Below, one piece after another: positions 35,312 through 43,942 of a stretch of DNA of 64,000 nt; position 1 is the first letter of the stretch; each line of letters begins with the position of its first letter. A program made the position numbers and the translations under genes. Under the pieces are notes generated by a model, which was not told where the DNA came from, searched no databases, and was given only the letters and a program-made list of their open reading frames with translations. The stretch comes from Nocardioides sp. Soil774 (GTDB lineage: Bacteria; Actinomycetota; Actinomycetes; Propionibacteriales; Nocardioidaceae): assembly GCF_001428125.1 (NCBI RefSeq), contig NZ_LMSM01000006.1, positions 608,270-672,269 of the forward strand, in the 5' to 3' direction.

Positions 35312-35929
35312 ATGTCCTCCCAGCAGCCTCAGCAGTCACAGGCGTCCCGCACCCCGGCCCGCCGTCGCCAGCGCAGCACGCGCCTGGCGGTCGCGGTCGG
35401 CCTGCTCGCCGTCGCTGCCGTGGTGGTCGTCGTCGCGCTCGCGTCGTCGTCGGCCGGCTTCACCGCCGTCGCTGCCGTCCTCGCCGTGCTGATGGGCGCC
35501 GCGGCGACCCGCATCACGCACTCCGAGCTGATGCAGGCCCGGCGGGACGCGGCGCGTGACCGCGCCGAGCAGGCGCAGGAGTACCGCGTCCTGACCGAGC
35601 GTCGTACGGCCGAGTCCGCGACCTTCGCCGCCGACATGCGCCGCAAGATCCTCGAGCGCGAGGAGGCCATCGACGTGCTCGAGCGCGCGCTGTCCTCGGC
35701 GCAGAAGAACGCTGCGGAGCAGACCCTCAAGCGTGGCCAGGAGGCCCGCCGCGCCGACGCCGCCGAGCGTGGTCGCGATGCCGCCGAGCGGGGCCGCGAC
35801 GACGCGGAGAACCGCGCCGCCGAGGCCATCGTCGCCGTCGCCGAGCTCGAGGCCGAGATCGACGTCGTCCGCGCCGAGCTCGACTCGCTGCGCGCCGCCG
35901 CCGCGCGCCGCAACCACCGCAGCGCCTGA
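35312..35929 (+). CDS. Membrane-anchored coiled-coil protein (uncharacterised)
   Basis: 205 residues. Two N-terminal hydrophobic helices (~24-62) are followed by a long cytoplasmic coiled coil rich in Arg, Glu and Ala, including a short repeat (DAAERGRDAAERGRDDAE). TAGTCT lies 7 nt before the ATG. No enzymatic motif is visible. It may be a scaffold at the membrane; I do not recognise a named family. Confidence 0.65.
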   Translation: MSSQQPQQSQASRTPARRRQRSTRLAVAVGLLAVAAVVVVVALASSSAGFTAVAAVLAVLMGAAATRITHSELMQARRDAARDRAEQAQEYRVLTERRTAESATFAADMRRKILEREEAIDVLERALSSAQKNAAEQTLKRGQEARRADAAERGRDAAERGRDDAENRAAEAIVAVAELEAEIDVVRAELDSLRAAAARRNHRSA

Positions 35930-35974
35930 GCCTTTCCGCCACCGCTGTCCGGGCGTACGGAAGAATGGTCGTCC

Positions 35975-37072
35975 ATGATCCCCGAGGACAACCGGTTCGA
36001 GAGCGACCCCGACGACGCGCTGCCCGACGACCCGGGGCTCCCGAAGGGCTGGAGCGCCGAGGCGCCTGACGGCGAGGACCCCGCCACCGTGGAGCGGCTG
36101 ACCGAGCTGCTCCGTGCCCACGAGCGCGCCGGTCGCGGGTGGGCCGGCTCGGGCCAGGACGAGGTGCTCGTCGAGGTCTCCGAGCACGGCCTCGCGATGC
36201 GCGAGAATCTCGTCGTGCGCGACGGCCAGGGCCGCATCCGCGCCTGGGGGAGCGTGCACGACCGCGCGGAGGGCCGCATGCTCTTCGTGCACATCGTCGA
36301 CCGCGAGATCGACGACCGCGCGGCCGACCGCTGCAGCGATGTGCTCTTCGAGTGGGCCGAGGCGCAGGCTCGAGCGGTCGGCGCCGCCCGCGGCCTCGAG
36401 GTCCAGCAGATCGACACCGGCGCCTTCGCCGACGACGAGCGCCAGCACGCGTGGCTCGCCGCTGCCGGCTTCGAGCGCGTACGCACGTGGTGGCAGATGA
36501 GCCGCTCGGTGGAGGCCGACGAGGCCGAGCTCGTCCCCGACCCGGCCCGCTGGGAGCGCAAGGGCGTCGTGTTCCGCCTGGTCGCTCGTGAGGGCGGTCC
36601 GGACTCCGGCGGCATGCCCGACGTCGACGACCTGCGCGCGGTGCACGAGGTGCTCGAGGGCGCCTTCACCGACCACTTCAACTCCGCGGAGGAGACCTTC
36701 CAGGAGTTCATCCACCGCCTGCGCGAGGACCCCGGCCACCGGTGGGACCACTGGTGGCTCGCGGAGATCACCGACGGCGACGGCGACCCCGAGCCGGCCG
36801 GTGCGCTCGTCGGCACGGTCAGCGAGTCCGACGCGGGCCCGGACGGGTCCTACGTCTCCTACCTCGGCGTGCTCGAGTCCGCCCGAGGCCGCGGCGTCGC
36901 CACCGGCCTGCTGCGCACGATCATCGCCGACGCCGCGTCGCGCGGACGCGACCGCGTGGGCCTCGAGGTCGATGCCGACTCACCGACCGGCGCCGACGGC
37001 CTCTACACCGCGATGGGCTGGGGCACGAAGTACGTCACGCAGTCCTGGCACCGGGACGTGCCGGTCACCTGA
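35975..37072 (+). CDS. GNAT acetyltransferase with two tandem domains (MshD-like layout)
   Basis: 365 residues containing two GNAT folds. The first (~25-195) looks worn, while the second (~205-365) has a clear acetyl-CoA loop, VLESARGRGVATGLLRTI. Mycothiol synthase has this two-domain layout, but the conserved MshD substrate residues cannot be confirmed by eye, so the call stays general. Converges on the osmoprotectant ATPase gene. Confidence 0.75.
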   Translation: MIPEDNRFESDPDDALPDDPGLPKGWSAEAPDGEDPATVERLTELLRAHERAGRGWAGSGQDEVLVEVSEHGLAMRENLVVRDGQGRIRAWGSVHDRAEGRMLFVHIVDREIDDRAADRCSDVLFEWAEAQARAVGAARGLEVQQIDTGAFADDERQHAWLAAAGFERVRTWWQMSRSVEADEAELVPDPARWERKGVVFRLVAREGGPDSGGMPDVDDLRAVHEVLEGAFTDHFNSAEETFQEFIHRLREDPGHRWDHWWLAEITDGDGDPEPAGALVGTVSESDAGPDGSYVSYLGVLESARGRGVATGLLRTIIADAASRGRDRVGLEVDADSPTGADGLYTAMGWGTKYVTQSWHRDVPVT

Positions 37073-37083
37073 CCCGCTGACGA

Positions 37084-38067
37084 TCAGCGCAGCGAGGCCC
37101 GCAGGGCCCTGTGCACCCCGGCCGGGGTGAGCACGCCGAGGAAGGTCGGGCCGCGGCGCACGCCGATCATCGCCTTGTCGTCGCGCAGCATCGCGGCGAG
37201 CGCGTCCTCCAGCGAGGAGTCGATGTCGATCGCCGAGCCCAGGTCGCCGGTGGAGACGCCGTCGAGCGGCTCGAGGTGCTCCTCGCGGAGGCGGGTGACG
37301 GTGAGGGTGCGCAGGCCGCCGGCACCGACGAAGTCGGCCACCTGCTCGTCGGCGGGGTGGGCGAGCAGCTCGCCGGGGGTGGCGTACTGCGCGAGGCGGC
37401 CGCCGGCGGCGAACACCGCGACGCGGTCGCCCATGCGGATCGCCTCGTCGATGTCGTGGGTCACCAGCACGACGGTCTTGCCGAGCTCGGCCTGGAGACG
37501 ACGGAACTCGTCCTGCAGCCGGCCGCGGACGATCGGGTCGACCGCGCCGAACGGCTCGTCCATCAGCAGCACGGGCGGGTTGGCGGCGAGCGCGCGAGCG
37601 ACGCCGACGCGCTGTCGCTGGCCGCCCGAGAGCTCGTGGGGGTACTTGCGGGCGTACTGCGCCGGCTCGAGGCCGACGGTGGCGAGCAGCTCGTGGGCCC
37701 GCTCGCGCGCGGTCGACTTGGACTCGCCGTAGAGCAGCGGGACGGTCATCACGTTCTGCTCGATGCGCTGGTGGGGGAAGAGCCCGATCTGCTGGATGAC
37801 GTAGCCGATGCCACGGCGCAGCTCCACCGGGTCGGCGTCGGTGACGTCCTGGCAGTCGAGCCAGATGCGGCCGGTGGTCGGCTCGATCAGCCGGTTGATC
37901 ATCTTCAGCGTCGTGGACTTGCCGCAGCCGGAGGGGCCGACCAGGCAGACCATCTCGCCGCGGGCCACGTCGAGGTCGAGCTCGTGGACGGCGACGGTGC
38001 CGTCGGGGTAGGTCTTGCCGACGCCCTCGAGCCTGATCATCGGCTCCGCGCTGCGTGTAGCGTCCAT
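37084..38067 (-). CDS. Osmoprotectant ABC transporter ATP-binding protein (OpuCA/ProV type)
   Basis: 327 residues. Powers uptake of compatible solutes such as glycine betaine or choline. Walker A GPSGCGKST, signature LSGGQRQRVGVARAL and Walker B VLLMDEPFGAVD precede a C-terminal CBS-like region (~240-327), which in this family senses ionic strength. Divergent from its permease genes, with only 3 bp between the start codons. A Met at residue 10 is an alternative start. Confidence 0.9.
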   Translation of the reverse strand: MDATRSAEPMIRLEGVGKTYPDGTVAVHELDLDVARGEMVCLVGPSGCGKSTTLKMINRLIEPTTGRIWLDCQDVTDADPVELRRGIGYVIQQIGLFPHQRIEQNVMTVPLLYGESKSTARERAHELLATVGLEPAQYARKYPHELSGGQRQRVGVARALAANPPVLLMDEPFGAVDPIVRGRLQDEFRRLQAELGKTVVLVTHDIDEAIRMGDRVAVFAAGGRLAQYATPGELLAHPADEQVADFVGAGGLRTLTVTRLREEHLEPLDGVSTGDLGSAIDIDSSLEDALAAMLRDDKAMIGVRRGPTFLGVLTPAGVHRALRASLR

Positions 38068-38079
38068 GCGGTGACCTTA
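38058..38079. promoter_or_regulatory. Interleaved divergent promoters of the osmoprotectant importer
   Basis: The plus-strand -10 box TAGCGT (38058-38063) lies inside the ATPase gene, 7 nt from GTG 38071. The minus-strand -10 box TAAGGT (forward 38074-38079) lies inside the permease gene, 6 nt from ATG 38067. Both mRNAs would be leaderless and start about 4 bp apart, so only one promoter could be occupied at a time. Confidence 0.5.
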
Positions 38080-38769
38080 CTGGGAGCCGCCGACGATCCG
38101 AGCTGCTACAGCCGCCTCGTCAACGACTGGGTCTGCCTCGACTACGTCGGCGACCGCCAGCAGGAGATCGTCGACGCCACCATCCAGCACGTCGGCATCA
38201 CCGTCGTGTCGGTCGCGCTCGGCCTGGCCATCGCCTTCCCGCTCGCGCTCCTCGCCCGCCGGTTGCCGCGCCTGGAGTCGGCGATCCTCGCGGTCACCAC
38301 CGGCATCTACACCGTGCCCTCGCTCGCGCTGTTCCCGCTGCTCGTGCCCTTCACCGGCCTGACCGCGACCACCGTCGTGATCGGCCTGGCCCTCTACGCG
38401 CTGACGATCCTGGTGCGCAGCCTGCTCGAGGGCCTGCGGTCGGTGCCCGACGACGTACGCGAGTCGGCGACCGGCCTCGGCTACGGCCGCGGCCAGCTCC
38501 TGCTGCGCGTCGAGCTCCCGCTCGCGCTCCCCGTCGTCATGGCCGGGCTCCGCGTGGCCACGGTCTCCACCGTCGCGCTCACCACCGTCGGCTCCCTGGT
38601 GGCCTACGGCGGTCTCGGCAACCTCATCAAGGACGGCGTGCTCACCAACTTCCGCGCCGAGCTCTTCACCGCCTCCCTGCTGTGCGTGGTGCTGGCCTTC
38701 GCCCTCGACGCGCTGCTGGTGCTGGTGCAGAGGATGCTCACGCCCTGGACGAGGGGAGCGAGAGCATGA
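38071..38769 (+). CDS. Osmoprotectant ABC transporter permease 1
   Basis: 232 residues with about five helices and the BPD-type EAA loop VPDDVRESATGLGYGRGQLLLRVELPLALPV that contacts the ATPase. It is of the OpuCB/OpuCD (ProW-like) group. GTG start, probably leaderless. Overlaps the second permease by 4 bp. Confidence 0.88.
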   Translation: MTLLGAADDPSCYSRLVNDWVCLDYVGDRQQEIVDATIQHVGITVVSVALGLAIAFPLALLARRLPRLESAILAVTTGIYTVPSLALFPLLVPFTGLTATTVVIGLALYALTILVRSLLEGLRSVPDDVRESATGLGYGRGQLLLRVELPLALPVVMAGLRVATVSTVALTTVGSLVAYGGLGNLIKDGVLTNFRAELFTASLLCVVLAFALDALLVLVQRMLTPWTRGARA

Positions 38770-39530
38770 CCGTCTTCGGCGACATGTGGCGCTACCTCTC
38801 CGACGGCGCCAACTGGTCGGGCAGCGACGGCATCGCTGCCCTGCTCGGCCAGCAGCTCCTGCTGACGCTGACCGCGCTGCTGATGGCCATGGTCATCGGC
38901 CTGCCGGTCGCGCTGTGGCTGGGCCACCTGGGTCGCGGCGGGTTCCTTGCCATCAACATCTCCAACGTCGGACGCGCGATCCCGACCTTCGCGTTGCTGG
39001 CGCTGCTCGTCGTGGCGCCGTGGCCCGGCACCGACGAGCTCGGTCCCTACGGACGCGCCGGGCTGGCGACCCTGCTCGCGCTGACCCTCTTCGCGCTGCC
39101 ACCGATCATCACGAACTCGTACGTCGCGATGCGCGAGGTCGCGCCCGACGTGCGCGAGGCGGCGCGCGGCATGGGGATGACCGGGTGGCAGCGGTTCTGG
39201 CGCGTCGAGCTGCCCCTCGGGCTGCCCCTGGTCGTGTCGGGCCTGCGGCTGGCGCTGGTGCAGGTGTGGGCGACCGCGACCATCGCCGCGCTCGTCGCCG
39301 GACCGGGTCTGGGACAGATCATCACCGACGGGTTCTTCCGCTCCAACTACGGCAAGGGCATCGCGGGCGCGCTCGTGGTGGCCGCCGTCGCCCTCGTGCT
39401 CGAGCTGCTGGCCGCGCTCGCCCAGCGCGCGGTGGACCCCTCCCGGCGCGGCACCCCAACAGGTGGTCGCGCAGACGCCTTGTCGGTGGCCCCGGCTACC
39501 GTTGACCCGACTGCCGAAACCGTCGGCTGA
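38766..39530 (+). CDS. Osmoprotectant ABC transporter permease 2
   Basis: 254 residues, second half of the membrane channel. EAA loop: APDVREAARGMGMTGWQRFWRVELPLGLPL. Five to six helices. The C-terminal ~35 residues are a hydrophilic tail. The binding-protein gene follows after 53 bp. Confidence 0.88.
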   Translation: MTVFGDMWRYLSDGANWSGSDGIAALLGQQLLLTLTALLMAMVIGLPVALWLGHLGRGGFLAINISNVGRAIPTFALLALLVVAPWPGTDELGPYGRAGLATLLALTLFALPPIITNSYVAMREVAPDVREAARGMGMTGWQRFWRVELPLGLPLVVSGLRLALVQVWATATIAALVAGPGLGQIITDGFFRSNYGKGIAGALVVAAVALVLELLAALAQRAVDPSRRGTPTGGRADALSVAPATVDPTAETVG

Positions 39531-39583
39531 CGACGCACATCCGGACACGCGCAGCCGACGCTGCGGGACACAGAAGGAACACC

Positions 39584-40534
39584 ATGCACCTGGCTCGCTC
39601 CCTGGCCGCGGTCCTCGCCGCCAGCGCCCTCGCCCTCACCGGCTGCGCCGGTGACGACCTGTCCAACGACAAGACCTCCGACGACTCGTCCTCGGCGAGC
39701 GCCGACAAGGGCTCGGTGACCATCGCCGGGCAGAACTTCCCCGAGGCCACGCTCGTGGCCTCGATGTACGAGCAGCTCCTCGAGGACGCCGGCTACACGG
39801 TCGACACCAAGCTGGTCGACTCGCGTGACGCCTACATGCCCACCTTCCCCGGCGACGTCGACATCGTCCCCGAGTACGTCGGTGGCATCGTCAACTTCCT
39901 CAACGCCCAGGCCAACGGCGACAAGGCCGAGCCCTTCGAGGCCGGCGACGGCCAGCAGCTCGCCGACGACGGCAAGAGCCTGCTCGACGACGCCGGGATC
40001 ACGCTGCTCGACATCTCCCCGGCCACCGACACCAACGCCTTCTTCGTGACGAAGGACTACTCCGAGTCCGAGGGCGTCACCACGCTCTCCGACCTCGAGG
40101 GCAAGAGCGTCGTGCTCGCCGCGGCGCCCGACTGCGAGGGCCGCCTCGACTGCGAGGGCGGTCTGTCCGACCAGTACGGCATCGACGTCACCAAGGTGCT
40201 CGAGCTCGGCTACGCCTCCGACCAGACCTACCAGTCGGTGATCGACGGCGAGTCGCAGCTCGGCGAGACCTCCACGACCGACGGCACCCTGGAGTCGCAG
40301 GGCCTCGTCGTGCTCGAGGACGACAAGGCGATCCAGCCCGCGCAGAACCTCGTGCCGGCCGTCTCCGCCGACTTCCTCGCCGACCACGCGGACGTCGCCG
40401 ACATCCTGAACCCGCTGATGGCGGCGCTGACCACCGAGAAGCTCACCGAGCTCAACGGCAAGATGGCGGTCGACCGGGCCAAGCCCGAGGACGTCGCCAA
40501 GGAGTTCCTCACCTCCGAGGGCCTGCTCGGCTGA
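39584..40534 (+). CDS. Osmoprotectant-binding lipoprotein (OpuAC/ProX type)
   Basis: 316 residues. Lipoprotein signal with lipobox LTGC (Cys21), a Ser/Asp-rich linker, then the OpuAC receptor fold starting VTIAGQNFPEATLVASMYEQLL, typical of quaternary-ammonium receptors. An internal CEGRLDCEG pair could form a disulfide. Last gene of the importer operon; a strong hairpin follows. Confidence 0.88.
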   Translation: MHLARSLAAVLAASALALTGCAGDDLSNDKTSDDSSSASADKGSVTIAGQNFPEATLVASMYEQLLEDAGYTVDTKLVDSRDAYMPTFPGDVDIVPEYVGGIVNFLNAQANGDKAEPFEAGDGQQLADDGKSLLDDAGITLLDISPATDTNAFFVTKDYSESEGVTTLSDLEGKSVVLAAAPDCEGRLDCEGGLSDQYGIDVTKVLELGYASDQTYQSVIDGESQLGETSTTDGTLESQGLVVLEDDKAIQPAQNLVPAVSADFLADHADVADILNPLMAALTTEKLTELNGKMAVDRAKPEDVAKEFLTSEGLLG

Positions 40535-40547
40535 GACTGCTGCAGCC

Positions 40548-40584
40548 ACGAGCCCCGGTCCGCGTCTCGCGGTCCGGGGCTCGT
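40548..40584. terminator. Hairpin terminator between converging genes
   Basis: A 16-bp stem with a single central T-T mismatch (40548-40563 with 40569-40584, ACGAGCCCCGG...CCGGGGCTCGT) and a 5-nt loop lies 14 bp after the binding-protein stop. No T tract follows on the plus strand. It could serve both converging genes. Confidence 0.75.
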
Positions 40585-40621
40585 CTGCGTCCCGACCCTC
40601 GTGCGTCCTCGCGCGGCAGCC

Positions 40622-41731
40622 TCAGACCTCGTGGTCCCGCAGCGCCAGCGCCTCCGGTGCGATGCTCGTCTCGTCCAGGACCGAGGGCGGCACCGAGAGC
40701 CGCCACGCACCGGTCGCGACGTCCTGCACCCGCGGCGCCGGACCCTCGAGGCTCGCCGCCCACTCCATGAGGGCGGTCACGTCGGCGCGCCGGTCCTCGG
40801 CCACGAGCCACCCCGCGAGCCGGTGCACCGGCGGCAGCCCGCTGTGCACGAGCGAGCGCTGCCCCCACATCTCGAGGACGCCCGAGCGCAGCAGCCGCCA
40901 CCACTCGGGCGAGCAGCCCGGCACGAGCAGGAAGTAGCGCCACAGGTCGCCGGCCAGCACCCGGTCGACGAAGACCTGCTCCACCTCGGCCGACCCGTGC
41001 GCGCGCACCGACGCCAGCGCCTCCCGCTTGGTCGACCAGCGGTCGGTGAGGTCCTGCACCGATGACGCGCGGGTCTGGGTGATCGACCCGGCACGGATGC
41101 GCCAGTGGTAGACCACCTCGTCGAGCACGTCGAAGGTGCCGTCGAGGAAGGCCCGGGTCGTCGTGGGCTGGTCCTCGTAGCGCACGCCCTCGGGCCAGGT
41201 CAGCCCGGCTGCGTCCCAGGAGGAGCGGCGCCACACCTTGTTCCACGCGAAGACGTCGCCGAGGATCTCGGGGCGCTGCTCGATCCGCGCGCCGCGGAGC
41301 GGGCGGTGCAGCCGGCGCATCCAGGGCGGCTCGACGAGCCGGCCGTCCTCCCAGCGCACGATCGAGCCGGTCGCGAAGTCGGAGCCCGATCGCTCGAGCG
41401 CGCCCACCAGGTCGGCGTACGCCGTGGGCGGGAGGACGTCGTCGGAGTCGAGGAAGGCGAGGTGGTCGCCGCGCACGTGCCGGGCGCCGAGGTTGCGTGC
41501 GGCGCCGAGCCCGCCGTTGGCCGAGTGCACGACGCTGATGCGGTTGTCGCGGCGCGCCCACTCGTCGGCGATCTCGCCGGTGCGGTCGGTCGCGCCGTCG
41601 TCGACGATCACCGCCTCCCAGCGCGTGTGCGTCTGGGCGAGCAGCGACCGCACGCAGTCGTCGAGGTAGTCCTCCACGCCCCACGCAGGGATGACCACGC
41701 CGAGCAGCGGAGCCCGGGAGAAGAGCCTCAT
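40622..41731 (-). CDS. Family 2 glycosyltransferase
   Basis: 369 residues. GT-A fold with VVIPAWGVEDYLDDCVRSLLAQT, WEAVIVDDGATDRT (nucleotide-sugar site) and the DxD-type FLDSDDVL. The C-terminal third is a helical extension. It probably builds cell-surface or capsular glycan. TAGGGT is 8 nt upstream of the ATG. Divergent from the sulfotransferase gene. Confidence 0.87.
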   Translation of the reverse strand: MRLFSRAPLLGVVIPAWGVEDYLDDCVRSLLAQTHTRWEAVIVDDGATDRTGEIADEWARRDNRISVVHSANGGLGAARNLGARHVRGDHLAFLDSDDVLPPTAYADLVGALERSGSDFATGSIVRWEDGRLVEPPWMRRLHRPLRGARIEQRPEILGDVFAWNKVWRRSSWDAAGLTWPEGVRYEDQPTTTRAFLDGTFDVLDEVVYHWRIRAGSITQTRASSVQDLTDRWSTKREALASVRAHGSAEVEQVFVDRVLAGDLWRYFLLVPGCSPEWWRLLRSGVLEMWGQRSLVHSGLPPVHRLAGWLVAEDRRADVTALMEWAASLEGPAPRVQDVATGAWRLSVPPSVLDETSIAPEALALRDHEV

Positions 41732-41739
41732 ACGGCCGG

Positions 41740-41759
41740 ACCCTAGCCGCCGGTAGGCT
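41740..41759. promoter_or_regulatory. Divergent -10 boxes (glycosyltransferase / sulfotransferase)
   Basis: TAGGGT on the minus strand (forward 41740-41745, 8 nt from the ATG at 41731) and TAGGCT on the plus strand (41754-41759, 7 nt from GTG 41767) share the 35-bp gap. Confidence 0.45.
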
Positions 41760-41766
41760 GCCCGCC

Positions 41767-42858
41767 GTGACCGAGCAGCCGAGAGCCATCGACGAGATGA
41801 ACCCCGACGGAGTGCCGCGCAAGGTCCTCTTCGTCGCCGGTGCCGGCCGCAGCGGCACGAGCACCCTGGCCGGCATCGTGTCCCGGCTCGGCATGCACGT
41901 CCCCCTGCCCGAGGTGCCGCCCGACGACTCCAACCCGCGTGGGTTCAGCGAGCCGCAGTGGGTCGTCGACGTCCACGACGAGTGGCTCGCCGAGGCGCTC
42001 GTGCAGGTGAGCGACTCGCGGCCCAACGCGTGGTTCGACACCGGCCGCATCTGCAGCCGCGAGCCCGCCCGCATCCGGGTCAGCGAGTGGCTCGAGCCGC
42101 ACTTCGGCGAGCACCCCGAGCTGGTCGTCAAGGACCCGCGGCTGAGCTGGTTCCTCGGCCTGTGGCGGGTCGCGGCGATCCGCACCGGCGCCACGCCGGT
42201 CTTCGCCACGATGCTCCGCCCGCCGGCCGAGGTGGTCGGCTCGAAGCAGAAGTACTACGCCAACAAGCTCGGCTCGGCCCACCTCGCCGCCAGCTGGGTC
42301 AACATGCTGCTGCACACCGAGCGTGCCACCCGGCCCGCCGAGGGTGACGGCGGCCGCGTCTTCGTCCGCTACGAGGACCTGCTGACCGACTGGGTGAGGA
42401 CCACGACGGCGCTGGGGCACGCGCTCGACCTGCAGACGATCATCCACACCCGCAGCGACCAGATCCGCGAGGTGCACCGCTTCATCGACCCGCACCTGCG
42501 CCGGGTCACGTCCACGCTCGACGACCTCGCGCTGCCCAGGCGGCTGCACGAGCTCACCGCGGCGACCTGGGACGAGCTCAACAAGCTCGCCGACGAGGGA
42601 GGCGACACCACTGCCGCCCACGCGACCTTCGACCAGCTGCGCGCTGAGTACGTCGACCTCTACGAGGAGGCCGAGGCGATCACCCGCTCGACCGCCCTCC
42701 ACGCCCGGCTCCAGGGCAAGCGCCAGGCGCTCGCCGAGGCCCGCGAGGAGCCGCGCTCGCTGGCCGACCGGGTGCCCCACGACGTACGCGCCGCGATCCC
42801 GCCGTCGGTGCGTCGCGGGGTGCGCAAGGCGCTCGGGCGCACCCGGGACGACCAGTGA
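41767..42858 (+). CDS. Sulfotransferase family protein
   Basis: 363 residues. The 5'-phosphosulfate loop VLFVAGAGRSGTSTLAGIV near residue 22 and a downstream ATMLRPPAEVVGSKQKYY segment (3'-phosphate site) indicate a PAPS-dependent transferase. The C-terminal ~90 residues are helical and basic. Overlaps the next glycosyltransferase by 4 bp, so the sulfated product is probably the same surface glycan. Confidence 0.8.
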   Translation: MTEQPRAIDEMNPDGVPRKVLFVAGAGRSGTSTLAGIVSRLGMHVPLPEVPPDDSNPRGFSEPQWVVDVHDEWLAEALVQVSDSRPNAWFDTGRICSREPARIRVSEWLEPHFGEHPELVVKDPRLSWFLGLWRVAAIRTGATPVFATMLRPPAEVVGSKQKYYANKLGSAHLAASWVNMLLHTERATRPAEGDGGRVFVRYEDLLTDWVRTTTALGHALDLQTIIHTRSDQIREVHRFIDPHLRRVTSTLDDLALPRRLHELTAATWDELNKLADEGGDTTAAHATFDQLRAEYVDLYEEAEAITRSTALHARLQGKRQALAEAREEPRSLADRVPHDVRAAIPPSVRRGVRKALGRTRDDQ

Positions 42859-43805
42859 CCGTCCCGATCGGCTCGGGCGACGGCCTCACCAACATCGAGG
42901 GCCACACGGACTTCGACATCGTCTGGCCCTGGAACCAGTCCGGTGGGCTGCGCCGTGGCGCGACGGCGGTGCTCCGGGTCAAGAACGAGGCACCGGGCCT
43001 GAGGTTCGTGCTCCCGCCGCTGCTGCGCGCGTGCGACCACGTGCTGCTCGTCGACAACGGCTCCGACGACGGCACCGGTGAGGAGGCGCTCCGCGTCGCC
43101 GCCGAGCACGGGCTGTCGGACAGGTTCACGTTGAAGGACTACCCCTTCGAGGTGGCCCGCGCCGGCGCCGAGCACCTCGCGGTCAACGAGCGCTCCGTGC
43201 ACTCCCTGGCCTACTTCTACAACTGGTGCTTCTCCCACGTCCGCACCCGCTACTCGTGGAAGTGGGACGGCGACATGGTGCTCACCACCGAGGGCGAGGT
43301 GTCGATGGCCGACCTGTCGTGGCAGGTCGGGATGGCCGAGGCGGTCATCCGCTTCCCGCGCCACGGGCTCTACATCGAGTCCGAGCGGCGCGCCTTCCTC
43401 GACCTGGGCCTGCGCAACATCGAGGAGTGGGGCTTCCCGATGAGCCCCGACTACGTCTACACCAAGGCCCCGGAGTGGGAGATCCGCACGACGCCCGACC
43501 GCATCGAGCAGTTCGCGCTGCCGCAGGGCCTGTGCGTGGAGCTCAAGTGGCTCGACGGCGACGAGTTCGCCCACTGGACCAACCCGGAGTCCTTCGCGAC
43601 CTCGATCCGCAACCGCCGCAAGCGGCGGGAGTGGCTGGTGTGGAACGCGCTGCACGACGGCGAGGTGCCCGAGGGCGTCGTGGAGATCGTGGCCCCCGAC
43701 GGCGTGCACGTCGTCGACCACGTCACCCACACCTGGCTGCCGCGGGCGCCGCGGCCGTTCGTCGTCGACGACCCCGACCACGCCAAGCTCCACCTCCGCG
43801 CCTGA
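42855..43805 (+). CDS. Family 2-like glycosyltransferase
   Basis: 316 residues. The GT-A core is reduced but visible: AVLRVKNEAPGLRFVLPPLL, HVLLVDNGSDDGT, and WKWDGDMVL with a DxD-like metal site. GTG start coupled to the sulfotransferase gene. Together with the divergent glycosyltransferase it forms a small surface-glycan cluster. Confidence 0.78.
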   Translation: MTVPIGSGDGLTNIEGHTDFDIVWPWNQSGGLRRGATAVLRVKNEAPGLRFVLPPLLRACDHVLLVDNGSDDGTGEEALRVAAEHGLSDRFTLKDYPFEVARAGAEHLAVNERSVHSLAYFYNWCFSHVRTRYSWKWDGDMVLTTEGEVSMADLSWQVGMAEAVIRFPRHGLYIESERRAFLDLGLRNIEEWGFPMSPDYVYTKAPEWEIRTTPDRIEQFALPQGLCVELKWLDGDEFAHWTNPESFATSIRNRRKRREWLVWNALHDGEVPEGVVEIVAPDGVHVVDHVTHTWLPRAPRPFVVDDPDHAKLHLRA

Positions 43806-43881
43806 CGACGTACGCCGTCACTCGTGGCAGGCGTGGCGTGCGTCACGCCTCGAGCCGTTCCCACCACGGAATCCGCAGGCG

Positions 43882-43887
43882 TAGGCT
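43882..43887 (+). promoter_or_regulatory. -10 box of the pantothenate/NAD operon
   Basis: TAGGCT would start transcription near 43894, ~49 nt before the ATG at 43943, which has GAAGAGG as ribosome site. The 137-bp gap also holds GGCGTG...CACGCC, a short inverted repeat. Confidence 0.5.
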
Positions 43888-43942
43888 CCTTGTTGATCGC
43901 AGTAGATCGGTACCCGCGAGGGACTGAAACGAAGAGGTCGAC

